Origin: Desertivirga xinjiangensis
GTDB lineage: Bacteria; Bacteroidota; Bacteroidia; Sphingobacteriales; Sphingobacteriaceae
DNA length: 64,000 nt
Assembly: GCF_024436435.1 (NCBI RefSeq)
Contig: NZ_JAFMZP010000004.1
Location: 558,001 to 622,000, forward strand
Reading direction: 5' to 3'
Shown: one piece after another, positions 44,819-54,990 of the stretch
Layout of the letters: every line of letters begins with the position of its first letter
How positions within the stretch are numbered: the stretch's first letter is position 1
Made by a program: the position numbers and the translations under genes
Notes under the pieces: model-generated
Databases searched by the model: none
Told to the model about the DNA's origin: nothing
What the model saw: only the letters and a program-made list of their open reading frames with translations

Positions 44819-46579
44819 ATGATGATGAATAATAAAAAATTGGTTTTTTACCCGGTGGCTGTCTTGATAGGATTTTTGATGCTGGTAAGCTCATGCAAAA
44901 ATGATTTCGAAGACGAGCCCTTAAATAATATTACAGAAGATTATGTTTGGGATAAAACAGATGTAACCGGATCTTATGCGGAGCGTTTCCTGGCGAAAGC
45001 ATACACCTACCTGCCTCAGGGATACGCCCGTATCAACGGGGTGCCTTTGGATTGTATCACAGATGATGCTGTTCCCAGCGATTCACGTAACACGAGCTGG
45101 AATTTTATTACCGGGGGATATAATCAGTACAATTTGCTTGATGATAACTGGGCCTCCATGTATAGGGGTATCCGTGTCGTAAATTCTTTTCTTAATAACT
45201 ATCAGCGTGTGCCATGGGCAGATCCGAACCGTCCGAAATGGTTTGCTGCCGAAGCCCGGGTTTTAAGAGCTATGTTCTATTATGAGCTGATTAAAAGATA
45301 TGGTGGCATACCTCTTATTGGAGACAGAGTGTTTGAAGCAAATGATGAGGAGCTATATACGATCAAGCGTAACACGTTCGAAGAATCTGTAAACTATGTA
45401 GTGGCTGAATTGGAAGCTGTAAAAGACGATTTACGTCCTGATGCAAGTCTGGTGTCCAGAGACGGCAAAGGCACGAAGGAAGGTACAGATCCGGATGCAG
45501 GCCGGATGAGAAAAAGCGGTGCCCTGGCAATAAAAGCCAAAATATTGCTGCTGGCTGCCAGCCCATTATTTAATTCTCCGGAAGGAAACAGTAATCCGCT
45601 GTCTGGTTACACGAGTTATGATGCAGAAAGATGGAACGATGCTGCTAAGGCCGCTAAAGATGTCATAGACCTGAATTTATTTAAGCTTGAGCCAAGCAGA
45701 TGGACGCTGGCTATGTACAGGGTCAATACTGAAAATATTCTTTTCAGACAAGGTGGCGGAAATACCAACCAATACGGTTACCGGATGTCTCCGGTAGGGT
45801 ATAGAGTAAATAATGTGGATTGCAACGGGCTGGTGAGTCCAACACAGGAACTGGTCGATGCATTTCCTATGGTTAACGGTAAGGGAATATATGATGACCA
45901 ATCGGGTTATGTTTCCAATAATCCTTACGCAGGCAGAGACCCCCGCTTGAATCAGACTATCTTTTACAATGGCTCCCGGTGGCTAAAAAGGGATGTTGCC
46001 ACTTACGAGGGCGGTGCAGACAAGCCAAATGTAGTATCTAAGCCGGTGCAAACCCAAACTGGTTACTATGCGAAAAAATTCTTAGCGAATGATGCTGAGA
46101 ATGCAGCCTTTACCGCAACGCCTTACCAGACAGAATACTCATTTTGGGTCTATGTGCGTTATGCAGATATTCTGCTTTCTTATGCCGAAGCGCTGAACGA
46201 ATATTCCGGGCCGCTTCCTGCAGTCTCTGAGGCGGTGGATCTGGTGCGTACCAGGGCTGGTATTGGTACGATTGCCCAGGCTTTCGGCACTGTGGATCAG
46301 ACCAAAATGCAGGAAATTATCCGCAACGAAAGGAGGGTGGAATTTGCATTTGAAGAACATCGCTTCTGGGATCTTCGCCGTTGGAAAATAGCCGAAACAA
46401 AATATGGAAATGGCGCCGTGCTGCATGGTGTAAAAATCACAAGAGCCGACGATGGAACATTATCGTACAGCAAGGTGCCTGTTGCCACGCCGTTTTTCTT
46501 CCCAGGTATGTACAGGCTACCTGTGGCGAATAGGGAAATTTTGGTAAATCCGAATATGAAGCAGAATGATGGTTATTAA
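44819..46579 (+). CDS. SusD-family glycan-binding lipoprotein (first pair)
   Basis: A 586-aa surface lipoprotein starting with three successive ATG codons. The lipobox LVSSC is followed by Lys-Asn-Asp. The SusD fold is shown by FAAEARVLRAMFYYELIKRYGGIPLI, ALAIKAKILLLAASPLFN, and the C-terminal ERRVEFAFEEHRFWDLRRWKIAE with a last PNMKQNDGY. It is the partner of the SusC just upstream. The stop overlaps the longest reading frame of the second SusC, but the preferred start of that gene at 46602 leaves a 22-bp gap. Confidence 0.93.
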   Translation: MMMNNKKLVFYPVAVLIGFLMLVSSCKNDFEDEPLNNITEDYVWDKTDVTGSYAERFLAKAYTYLPQGYARINGVPLDCITDDAVPSDSRNTSWNFITGGYNQYNLLDDNWASMYRGIRVVNSFLNNYQRVPWADPNRPKWFAAEARVLRAMFYYELIKRYGGIPLIGDRVFEANDEELYTIKRNTFEESVNYVVAELEAVKDDLRPDASLVSRDGKGTKEGTDPDAGRMRKSGALAIKAKILLLAASPLFNSPEGNSNPLSGYTSYDAERWNDAAKAAKDVIDLNLFKLEPSRWTLAMYRVNTENILFRQGGGNTNQYGYRMSPVGYRVNNVDCNGLVSPTQELVDAFPMVNGKGIYDDQSGYVSNNPYAGRDPRLNQTIFYNGSRWLKRDVATYEGGADKPNVVSKPVQTQTGYYAKKFLANDAENAAFTATPYQTEYSFWVYVRYADILLSYAEALNEYSGPLPAVSEAVDLVRTRAGIGTIAQAFGTVDQTKMQEIIRNERRVEFAFEEHRFWDLRRWKIAETKYGNGAVLHGVKITRADDGTLSYSKVPVATPFFFPGMYRLPVANREILVNPNMKQNDGY

Positions 46580-46601
46580 TTATCTCAAAAGAAGATCGGA
46601 A

Positions 46602-49600
46602 ATGAAATTAATCAAACTTATACTAATACTTATTGCTCTATTGCCCATTAATCACTTGTATGCGCAGCAGCAAAAAGAACGGGTAATAACCGGCCGGGTA
46701 CTCGACGACCTAAAAATACCATTTCCATACGTTTCTGTTTTAGAAAGTGGTGTAATAGGTAATGGAACCAGAACAGATGCCGAAGGAAAGTTCAGGTTAG
46801 CCCTCAAAGGAAGCAGCAATAAACTGGAGTTTAAATTTTTGGGTTATCTTACGAAAACAGTACCTGTCGGCGAAAGTTCTGTTGTAAATATCACCATGGA
46901 AGTTGACGCCAAAGGTTTGGAAGAAGTAGTTATTGTTGGGCAAGGTACACAGAAAAGGATTACTAACACCGGTGCTATCAGTGCAATTAAGGGAGAAGAA
47001 ATTAAGGGAATACCAACTTCTAGTTTGCAGAATACGCTTGTCGGTCGCTTGCCTGGTTTGTTTTCACAGCAAGGATCGGGACAACCAGGTAATGATGCTG
47101 CGACTTTTTATATCCGCGGAGTGAATTCTTTAAACGGAGATACAAAACCCTTGATTATTGTCGACGATATTGAATATGAATATAGCCAGGTGCAACAGTT
47201 AAATCCGAATGAGGTAGAATCCGTCACTTTACTAAAAGATGCTTCTACCACCGCTATATATGGTATAAGGGGAGCAAACGGGGTCTTGGTGATTACTACC
47301 AAAAGGGGATCTATAGGAAAACCTCAGGTTAATTTTTCCTCAGATTTCGGCTTTAACCGCTTTATAAAAATGCCGACTTTTCTGGATGCGTATACTACTG
47401 CCTTATTGAAAAACGAGGCAACTATTAATGATAGTTATGGATCCTCCAGTATTCCTACGCTGCCATTCTCACAAGAAGATCTGGAATTATATAAAAATGG
47501 TAACGATCCTTTTGGACATCCTAATGTAAACTGGTCTGACGTATTGTTCGATAAAATGTCTGCTCAAAACCGTTATAATTTAGATTTTAGCGGCGGAAAG
47601 GGAAAAGTAAAATATTTTACCTCCCTGGGTTATTACACCCAGGACGGGCAATTGAAACAGTTCTCACCAACGGTAGCCGGTGATGACGTTAATAACAAAT
47701 ACTTTTACCGTCGCACCAATTTCAGATCCAACCTGGATATCACTCCTATCAGTTCTATGAAATTAAGGTTTGACATCAATGGGCGCTTCGAAACCAAGAA
47801 CGACCCCGGAGGAGTACAGAATGTCGGCGGACTTTTCCGGGAACTCTATTCATATTTCTACCTACCCTCGCTGGCTATGCCTGTTACAAATCCAGATGGA
47901 AGCTACGGTTATGGTGTATTCCCCAGTGGAAATGGTGTAGCGCATCCTATCAATCGCCTGGCCAATGGTGGCTATAAAAGATCATTCATGAATAACTTTA
48001 ACATAGTTGGAGGGATAGATCAAAAGCTTGAGTTTATCACAAAAGGATTATCGGCCAAAGGAACACTTTCTTACGCCAGTAATATCAATGAATATCGTAA
48101 CCTTACCCGAAACTTAACCGATCTGCCTTCTTTTTTTTACGATTCTGAGTCAGGTACGTACACCATAAAAGATGCAACAAAATATAAATATGTGCCTTAT
48201 TCTTTGAATACAGGTGCCGATGCTTTTAATAATACTATCGTGTTGCAGGCTCTATTGAGCTATGATCGCGTTTTTGGCGATCATCACGTGTATGGTCTGG
48301 GGATGTTTAACCAACGGAGTTATTCTAATAAAGAGGCGCTTTCAGTGAATTACCGAGGGTCGACCTTAAGGCTGGGTTATGATTTTAAAAGAAAATATTT
48401 ACTCGAATTTAATATCGCGAGGAATGGTAACGATGTGTTCAGAGAAGAAGAACGGTACGGTATCTTTCCTGCAGCATCTATAGGCTGGAACTTATCGGAA
48501 GAGAAATTCTTCAAGAATGCCTTTCCATTCTTCGACCTCTTTAAGCTAAGAGCTTCTCATGGTTTGGTAGGTAGCGATGCAACCTATCCGACAAAAGTTG
48601 AAGAAGAAATTATATATACTCAAAATGATAAGGCAGGGGAATTTGGCTTCGGAACAGGTGCAGTTTCATCCGGAGCAAGAGGAAATGTTAACGGACTTGC
48701 AGAAGGGGCATTGGTAAATCGTTTCGTAACCTGGGAGAAGGAAAGAAAAACCAATATAGGTATGGACGTGAATATGTTTAATGGTAAAATAGCATTGACC
48801 GCCGACTATTTTTATAATTTTCGTTACGATCAGCTGATCGATCAGGGTGATGTGAACCTCATCATAGGACAGGTGCTACCCAAAAAGAACATAGGAGAGA
48901 CCTCTAACAAAGGGTTCGATGGATCTTTGACCTATAGAAGCAGAACTCGTAATGTGGATTATTCTATTGGCCTAAATGCTTCTTATGCAATCAATAAAAT
49001 CGTTTATGTTAGTGAATCGCCGGATTTTCCTTACCTGGCGAGAACGGGTACCCAGATAGGCCAACCTGTTGGTTATATTTCAATGGGTTTTTATCAACTA
49101 AATGATTTTGATGCATCCGGTAACATAAAGGCAGGAATTCCGGTATATTCTGGTGCGTTGGTGCAGCCGGGAGATATTAGGTATAAAGATTTGAACGGTG
49201 ATGGTGCGATAACATCTGCAGACCGAACCTATTTTGGAAAACCACAGGTACCTACAACTACACTTGGGTTAAATTTAAGTGCCAGTTTCAAAGGTTTTTA
49301 TTTGAATGCATTAGTACAAGGGGCCTGGGATTATTCCGTTAGGGTAGCGGGTGAAGGTAGTGATGCTTACTTCAGCAATTTCCGCGAGTGGCACTTGGAA
49401 CGCTGGACTCCTGCGACTGCGAATACTGCAACTTATCCACGTCTTGGAATCGATTACTCTAAAGGAACAAATTATAGCTGGAACTACCTTTCAGACTTTT
49501 GGTTTGCCGACGCTAGTTATGTACGGTTAAAATCGCTGGAGCTTGGTTACAATATACCGCAATCGTGGCTTCCAAAAAATGCTTTTATAAGGAATGCCAG

Positions 49601-49739
49601 AATTTATGGAAATGGTTATAACCTGGTCAATATCAATAATATGGGAAAATTTGAGCAGGATGCCGAAGTAGCATCAGGTACTGGTGATGTGTACCCGAAT
49701 ACGGCAATATTTAATTTCGGATTTCAACTTGGTTTTTAA
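46602..49739 (+). CDS. SusC-family TonB-dependent transporter (second pair)
   Basis: A 1045-aa protein counted from the ATG at 46602, which begins a clean signal peptide (MKLIKLILILIALLPI, then LYAQQQ); the upstream ATG at 46566 overlaps susD. It has a carboxypeptidase-D-like domain (ITGRVLDDLKIPFPYVSV), a TonB-box-like VVIVGQGTQKR, and a plug with YIRGVNSLNGDTKPLIIVDDIEY and VESVTLLKDASTTAIYGIRG. The barrel ends in IFNFGFQLGF. It is only moderately similar to the first SusC, so the two pairs probably import different breakdown products of the same glycan. It is followed within one base by its SusD. Confidence 0.93.
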   Translation: MKLIKLILILIALLPINHLYAQQQKERVITGRVLDDLKIPFPYVSVLESGVIGNGTRTDAEGKFRLALKGSSNKLEFKFLGYLTKTVPVGESSVVNITMEVDAKGLEEVVIVGQGTQKRITNTGAISAIKGEEIKGIPTSSLQNTLVGRLPGLFSQQGSGQPGNDAATFYIRGVNSLNGDTKPLIIVDDIEYEYSQVQQLNPNEVESVTLLKDASTTAIYGIRGANGVLVITTKRGSIGKPQVNFSSDFGFNRFIKMPTFLDAYTTALLKNEATINDSYGSSSIPTLPFSQEDLELYKNGNDPFGHPNVNWSDVLFDKMSAQNRYNLDFSGGKGKVKYFTSLGYYTQDGQLKQFSPTVAGDDVNNKYFYRRTNFRSNLDITPISSMKLRFDINGRFETKNDPGGVQNVGGLFRELYSYFYLPSLAMPVTNPDGSYGYGVFPSGNGVAHPINRLANGGYKRSFMNNFNIVGGIDQKLEFITKGLSAKGTLSYASNINEYRNLTRNLTDLPSFFYDSESGTYTIKDATKYKYVPYSLNTGADAFNNTIVLQALLSYDRVFGDHHVYGLGMFNQRSYSNKEALSVNYRGSTLRLGYDFKRKYLLEFNIARNGNDVFREEERYGIFPAASIGWNLSEEKFFKNAFPFFDLFKLRASHGLVGSDATYPTKVEEEIIYTQNDKAGEFGFGTGAVSSGARGNVNGLAEGALVNRFVTWEKERKTNIGMDVNMFNGKIALTADYFYNFRYDQLIDQGDVNLIIGQVLPKKNIGETSNKGFDGSLTYRSRTRNVDYSIGLNASYAINKIVYVSESPDFPYLARTGTQIGQPVGYISMGFYQLNDFDASGNIKAGIPVYSGALVQPGDIRYKDLNGDGAITSADRTYFGKPQVPTTTLGLNLSASFKGFYLNALVQGAWDYSVRVAGEGSDAYFSNFREWHLERWTPATANTATYPRLGIDYSKGTNYSWNYLSDFWFADASYVRLKSLELGYNIPQSWLPKNAFIRNARIYGNGYNLVNINNMGKFEQDAEVASGTGDVYPNTAIFNFGFQLGF

Positions 49740-49740
49740 C

Positions 49741-51534
49741 ATGAAGATGATGAAACATAGAATAACAAAAACATCCTTGTTACTCTCAGTAATGATGGTA
49801 ATGCTGCTGTTAAACGCCTGTAAAAAGGACTTTTTAGAGAAGGAAACCTTGTCATACCTGAACGAAGATGCTGCATTTACCGATAGTGCCAGAGCAGAGT
49901 ATTTTGTAAACAGCAGGTACGCAAATATTTCTTTTTCATGGAATCCAACAACACGTTTTGATAGCGGAAACGGTTTTTCATCAGCTTCCGATGAGGCTGG
50001 GTTTTCCTTTACCTTAGGTGCGCCTCCATACTCACTGTTGATAATTACAGGTGCTGCTAATCCAAGTAATACGGATACCAAACTGTGGACCTTGTATTAC
50101 AAAGAAGTGCGGGCCGCAAATCTTTTTCTGAGAAATAAAGACAAAATTCCAGTGACCAGCAATTACAAGGATCAATTAGAGGGGCAAATAAGGTTTTTAC
50201 GAGCCTGGTATTCTTTTATGATGTTGAAAACTTATGGAGGGTTTCCGTTAATAGGCGACAAGGTATTTGATGAGGGGGAAAAGATAGATGTTCCGCGTAG
50301 TACCTACGAACAATGTGTAAATTATATTGTGGCCGAATGTAATGCTTCGGCAGCTTTATTGCCTCCATCTTACGATGTAAATAACTATGGCAGAGCAACA
50401 AGCGGCGCCGCGCTCGCTTTAAAGGCAAGAACCCTTCGTTATGCAGCAAGTCCATTGGTAAATGGAGCAAGCGATTTATCCGATCCGGAACATTTGGTGT
50501 CTTATGGCACTTACGTTGAAGACAGATGGAGACTCGCTTTAGATGCTGCACAAGATGTAATAGATCTGGATATGTACAACCTTTATCAGGCCAGCGGAAC
50601 TTCAGAGGATTTTTACAATATGTTTCTGCAAAGAAATCAGACAGGTTCAAATATTGAGCATATTTTTGCCTTCATGCGAACTACAGGAAGGTATTTAGAG
50701 ACTACCTGGAACCCGCTAAGCAGGGGCTATCAAAACTCTGCATCTGGTTTTCCTACTCAGGAACTGGTTGATGCCTTTGGCATGACCAATGGTTTACCTA
50801 TCGGTGATCCGCAATCTGGCTATCAGGGCGATACCGATCCTAATAAAATGTATGAAGGCCGGGATCCGCGTTTCTACCATACCATTACTTATAACGGTTC
50901 TTCCCGGTCTTTTACAGGTTATACAGATGCTAAAGTATGGACTTATACGGGAGTAATACCGGAAGGCAATGCATCGGTAAGCGGTGCTTCCCTGGATGGA
51001 ATTTATAAATCAGGTGCGACTGCTACCGGGTACTATGCCAAAAAGATGCTGTATGACCAATCTGTGCCGGGCGGCTCAGAAAACAGCAGGCCTGATGTGC
51101 TAATACGTTATGCTGAAATACTGCTATCGGCTGCAGAAGCCTCAAATGAGTTATATGGCCCTTCTGACGATGTTTATGGCTGGCTTGCAGAAATACGTAA
51201 GAGAGCAGGAATACCAGAGGGGGCTTATTATTATGGTTTAAAAAAGAAGGTACACACTAAAGAAGAACTCAGACAAATTATCCAGAATGAGTGGCAAGTG
51301 GAGTTTGCTTATGAAGAGCACCGCTACTGGGATGTTCGCAGGTGGAAGATCGCACCTGTGACAGAGAACCGGGAAATCCATGGAATGGAGATTACGAGGG
51401 CAGCAGATGGTTCTTATAGTTATAAGAAGATTGTGAACAGAAAGCACGTGTTCAATACAGCCATGTATTTCTGGCCGATACCACAAAGCGAGATCACAAA
51501 GTCGCCTTCATTAAAACAAAATCCGGGTTATTAA
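49741..51534 (+). CDS. SusD-family glycan-binding lipoprotein (second pair)
   Basis: A lipoprotein of 597 aa counted from the ATG at 49741, one base after the SusC stop; the frame is open to 49684 but that start lies within susC. The lipobox LLNAC is followed by Lys-Lys-Asp. SusD features: EGQIRFLRAWYSFMMLKTYGGFPLI, GAALALKARTLRYAASPLVN, and the C-terminal NEWQVEFAYEEHRYWDVRRWKIAP ending in PSLKQNPGY. It is the binding partner of the second SusC. Confidence 0.93.
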   Translation: MKMMKHRITKTSLLLSVMMVMLLLNACKKDFLEKETLSYLNEDAAFTDSARAEYFVNSRYANISFSWNPTTRFDSGNGFSSASDEAGFSFTLGAPPYSLLIITGAANPSNTDTKLWTLYYKEVRAANLFLRNKDKIPVTSNYKDQLEGQIRFLRAWYSFMMLKTYGGFPLIGDKVFDEGEKIDVPRSTYEQCVNYIVAECNASAALLPPSYDVNNYGRATSGAALALKARTLRYAASPLVNGASDLSDPEHLVSYGTYVEDRWRLALDAAQDVIDLDMYNLYQASGTSEDFYNMFLQRNQTGSNIEHIFAFMRTTGRYLETTWNPLSRGYQNSASGFPTQELVDAFGMTNGLPIGDPQSGYQGDTDPNKMYEGRDPRFYHTITYNGSSRSFTGYTDAKVWTYTGVIPEGNASVSGASLDGIYKSGATATGYYAKKMLYDQSVPGGSENSRPDVLIRYAEILLSAAEASNELYGPSDDVYGWLAEIRKRAGIPEGAYYYGLKKKVHTKEELRQIIQNEWQVEFAYEEHRYWDVRRWKIAPVTENREIHGMEITRAADGSYSYKKIVNRKHVFNTAMYFWPIPQSEITKSPSLKQNPGY

Positions 51535-51552
51535 AAATAGAAAATATTAGCC

Positions 51553-53490
51553 ATGAAGATATTAAACAATAAACTGCGTTGGATCTGTACTCTTTTAACA
51601 GGTATAACCATTGCATTCAGTAGTAGCTCCTGCAGAAAAGAACTGGACTACGGTACCGTTGAACTTCCTTACAGAAACCAGGTTACAGGGCAGGAGGTGG
51701 TTTCCGATGCTGGGTTTAAACATCCAGGCATACTACTGAGCATAAAGGATCTGAACAATTTAAGAGAACAAAGGTCAGCTTCTACACCCGAGTATCTCAC
51801 TTTTAGTGCCAGCACCTTTGCTAAAATAGACTATGTGCCGCGTGGTCCCTTTATTAAAGTGAGCAGGGGATCTGGAAGTGATGATGCAAATTTGAATCGT
51901 TCAGCGTATGAAAATGATGCGACCGCGATCCTTTATCAGGCTGTACAGTGGTATATTACCGGAGACACAACCTATGCCGGGAATGCCATGCGGATGTTAA
52001 AGGGATGGACCACTACCCATAAACAATGGGGACATCACGAATCGTATTTCCTGGCCTGCGAATACGGCGGCCCTTATATGATGGCTGGTGCGGAAATCCT
52101 CAAGTATACCTATCCCGGTTGGACTAAAGAGCTTAACGACGCCTGTGTGGATTATTGCAAAAACATGCTTTATCCTTTAACAAATATAAATACAGGTGTA
52201 ATACGCAGGGCCAACCAGGGTGCAATACAATTGATGGGCGCTATGCCGATGGCTATTTTTTGCGACGACCGTGATTTCTATAATAAGGTATTAGATATTT
52301 ATCATAATGATGCCTGTGCGGGTATTATTGCCACCTTACCTAGTGGCCAAAATCCTGATTCCGGACGCGACGCTGGTCATGCTTATGGATTTTTTGCGTC
52401 TATCGCTGAAGTTGCAGAAAGTGCCTGGATACAGGGACTGGACCTATATTCTGAGTTAAATAACCGCATTCTGGCAATGGCTGAATACCATAGCCGCTAT
52501 AATTTAGGCGAAACGGTAGAATACCAGGTGTCTCATGGCGCTTGTTACGACTGGTATCTTACCATTAACGAGGACGGCGGTGCTGCTGACAGAGGTAAAA
52601 AGATCTGGGATCCCAATGGATATGCATTGATCAGCAGTGCTTATGCACGCCTGGGTGTTCCGGCTCCAAATGCTGTGAAATACCTGAACCATCTGAATCC
52701 GCATCCCAGCAAGTTTCTGTTTAATAAGAAAGCCAGTTCAACGGCTTCCACAATTCCATCAAACCTTTTACCTGCCCCCTTTGTGATGAATCCTTTAACA
52801 GGCGGTTTGAGTGATATAGATATGGCTGGAATCGGGACAGTCGGTATTCCGGGAAGTTCTGCATACAACAATGGTGTATGGACGGTGAAAGGTTCCGGTA
52901 ATGTAATACCTATGGACGGTACCTGGAATATGTGGTATAATAAATGGCTGACTAGCAACCATGCTACTTCAGAACCGGTTCATTTCGCTTATAAGGAATT
53001 AACGGGTGATGGTGCAATTGTTGCAAAAGTGACTAGTTTAGACCTGGCTAACGGTTTTATGACTGTAACTAATGGCGTGAATGATGGCATTAGAGCCGGA
53101 GCCGGAGCGGGCTTGATGATAAGGACCTCGCTGACGGACAATGCCAGTTATGTACTCTTAGGTATGGCGGCTGGCAGTACGAGCACTACCTCTACTAATG
53201 GTATTCAGATACAATCCAGAGGATTTACAGCCAGTAGTAATGATTTTGTAAACTACTTTGCTATTGACGGGCCAATGGGTACCAGGAGAGTTCCTTTCTG
53301 GTTGAAGCTGGAAAGAAGAGGTAACCGGGTGATGGGATATTGTTCTGACACGGGCGAGTTTTGGACACCAATGAACGTGTTCACTTTGCCTCAAAGCGCA
53401 AAAATGTATATAGGCCTTTTTGCTAACTCTGACGACAAAACCAAGTTGGCAACAGCAACATTCACCGATGTTAAAATGGGTAATCAATAG
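51553..53490 (+). CDS. Alginate-lyase-superfamily lipoprotein with concanavalin-like C-terminal domain
   Basis: A 645-aa lipoprotein (SSSSC, Cys27). Residues about 55-390 form an alpha/alpha-toroid of the alginate-lyase type: HPGILLSIKDLNNLR, YENDATAILYQAVQWYITGD, RRANQGAIQLMGAMPMAIF, then GQNPDSGRDAGHAYGFFASI. The C-terminal part (about 420-640) resembles a DUF1349/concanavalin-like beta-sandwich (PVHFAYKELTGDGAIVAKV, PFWLKLERRGN). It probably cleaves a uronic-acid-containing polysaccharide at the cell surface by beta-elimination. A paralogue is encoded at 58913. Lyase activity is inferred from fold similarity; the true substrate is unknown. It is part of the SusCD operon. Confidence 0.78.
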   Translation: MKILNNKLRWICTLLTGITIAFSSSSCRKELDYGTVELPYRNQVTGQEVVSDAGFKHPGILLSIKDLNNLREQRSASTPEYLTFSASTFAKIDYVPRGPFIKVSRGSGSDDANLNRSAYENDATAILYQAVQWYITGDTTYAGNAMRMLKGWTTTHKQWGHHESYFLACEYGGPYMMAGAEILKYTYPGWTKELNDACVDYCKNMLYPLTNINTGVIRRANQGAIQLMGAMPMAIFCDDRDFYNKVLDIYHNDACAGIIATLPSGQNPDSGRDAGHAYGFFASIAEVAESAWIQGLDLYSELNNRILAMAEYHSRYNLGETVEYQVSHGACYDWYLTINEDGGAADRGKKIWDPNGYALISSAYARLGVPAPNAVKYLNHLNPHPSKFLFNKKASSTASTIPSNLLPAPFVMNPLTGGLSDIDMAGIGTVGIPGSSAYNNGVWTVKGSGNVIPMDGTWNMWYNKWLTSNHATSEPVHFAYKELTGDGAIVAKVTSLDLANGFMTVTNGVNDGIRAGAGAGLMIRTSLTDNASYVLLGMAAGSTSTTSTNGIQIQSRGFTASSNDFVNYFAIDGPMGTRRVPFWLKLERRGNRVMGYCSDTGEFWTPMNVFTLPQSAKMYIGLFANSDDKTKLATATFTDVKMGNQ

Positions 53491-53495
53491 AGATC

Positions 53496-54932
53496 ATGAA
53501 AAGAATAGCTATTTATATAATACTTCTGGCAGTCTTTTTTGAAGGCTGCACTAAAGGTGGTGAACTGGTAAATTCAGAAGATACTATGGCATATGCGGTA
53601 ACTGGCGATGGCGACAGCCACCAGATGGTTCCTGAAATGATCAAGCCAACCGGAGCCACTGCAAACTTTAAGGGGATGTATGCTGTAGGAACGAACAGTT
53701 TTAATTTTTCGATCAGCTGGAACAATCTCTATACAACAGTAAAGGATACCATTACCTCTTTAAGGTTTTATGGCCCGGCTGGAGAGGAGTATCTTGGCGA
53801 TCCTATGCAATTCGTTAATCTTAACAGCAGCACAGCATCAGGAACCCTCAGCTATAGCTTGTCGGGAATACAGGGATTACGGAAATCTTCAATGGACGAT
53901 CTGCTGGCTGGAAAATTATACTATGTACTGAGTACTAAAAAGTTTCCGGAAGGCATTTTGAGAGGGCAGCTCAAAGCTGCTCCGGGCGATTATTCAAAGT
54001 CTCTGGTAAAGTCTATTAGTTTTAAAAGCAGGGTGCTGGTAATGACATCAGGTCAGCAGTTGGATTTGAATCAAGCGATCGTGATCCAGCCGGTGTATGC
54101 CAGCAACAAAACCATTATCTGGGAAAGTGCAGATCCCACGTCTGCTACTGTGGATGCGAATGGTAAAGCTACCGCCCTGAAGTCTTCTATAGTAAAGATA
54201 TATGCCAAAGCAACAGATGGTACAGGCAAAATTGGTGTCGTTACTCTTGCTATTGATTACATACCTGTATCCTCTGTCACACTTCTTGAGAAATCGCTCG
54301 ACCTGTTAACTATAGGAAGTACCACAACACTCCATGTAGAAACAATTTTACCTGCTAACGCCAATTTGAAAGAGGTTGTTTGGAGCAGTAGTGACGAAAG
54401 CATCGCAACTGTAAGTGAAGACGGGGTAGTTACAGGAGTGGGTGCCGGGCAGGCAACAATTACTGCGTCTGCTGCTGACGAATTTGGCGCTACCGCATCG
54501 ATTGTTGTTGGCGTAATTAACAATGCCAGCGCAAAACGTATAGAGGCAGAAAGATTCACTTCCGGAAATGTTAAAGCAGAAACGAATGCAAATTACACAA
54601 ATGGCGGTGGCATTGGTAGTATCAGAAATAACTATACTGCTGTATTCGACAATGACAGGTTGAAACTCAAAGATTTTACTTTCATGGAAGTTAATGCAGG
54701 TAGTCTTAATACTGGAAACGTGACGGTAGAGATCAGAGAAAACAGTGCTAACGGCAACTTGTTGGGTAGCGTGGTGTATCAAAACACGGGTGGATGGCAG
54801 ACTTTGCAGAAGCGGAGAGTGCTTATCGATAAGTCGGCGATAACTAATCCGGATGCAGAAACTACTATTTGTTTGGTATTTAAAGGAAACAATGAGTGGC
54901 TGATCAATGTGGATTGGGTCGAGTTTAAATAA
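53496..54932 (+). CDS. CHRD/Big_2/CBM6-like surface lipoprotein
   Basis: A 478-aa lipoprotein (lipobox VFFEGC). In order it shows a CHRD-like domain at about 45-165 (ATGTLSYSLSGIQGL is a near match; LLAGKLYYVLSTKKFPEGIL follows), two bacterial Ig-like Big_2 domains (about 175-255 and 257-345, with WESADPTSATVDANGKATAL and WSSSDESIATVSEDGVVTGV), and a CBM6-like beta-sandwich at the end (RIEAERFTSGNVKAETN, ending WLINVDWVEFK). It is probably a surface glycan-binding protein that helps SusD capture the substrate. It starts 5 bp after the lyase gene and is followed by a terminator-like hairpin. Confidence 0.82.
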   Translation: MKRIAIYIILLAVFFEGCTKGGELVNSEDTMAYAVTGDGDSHQMVPEMIKPTGATANFKGMYAVGTNSFNFSISWNNLYTTVKDTITSLRFYGPAGEEYLGDPMQFVNLNSSTASGTLSYSLSGIQGLRKSSMDDLLAGKLYYVLSTKKFPEGILRGQLKAAPGDYSKSLVKSISFKSRVLVMTSGQQLDLNQAIVIQPVYASNKTIIWESADPTSATVDANGKATALKSSIVKIYAKATDGTGKIGVVTLAIDYIPVSSVTLLEKSLDLLTIGSTTTLHVETILPANANLKEVVWSSSDESIATVSEDGVVTGVGAGQATITASAADEFGATASIVVGVINNASAKRIEAERFTSGNVKAETNANYTNGGGIGSIRNNYTAVFDNDRLKLKDFTFMEVNAGSLNTGNVTVEIRENSANGNLLGSVVYQNTGGWQTLQKRRVLIDKSAITNPDAETTICLVFKGNNEWLINVDWVEFK

Positions 54933-54940
54933 TATTAATC

Positions 54941-54966
54941 AGGTGCATGCATTTATGTATGCACCT
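54941..54966 (+). terminator. Hairpin with T-rich tail inside the operon
   Basis: The stem AGGTGCATGC / GTATGCACCT (one G-U pair), followed by TTTTCTTT, lies between the two binding-protein genes. It could act as a partial terminator that lowers expression of the last gene. It argues against an upstream start for that gene at 54907. Confidence 0.65.
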
Positions 54967-54990
54967 TTTCTTTCCCTTATAAAAGAGATT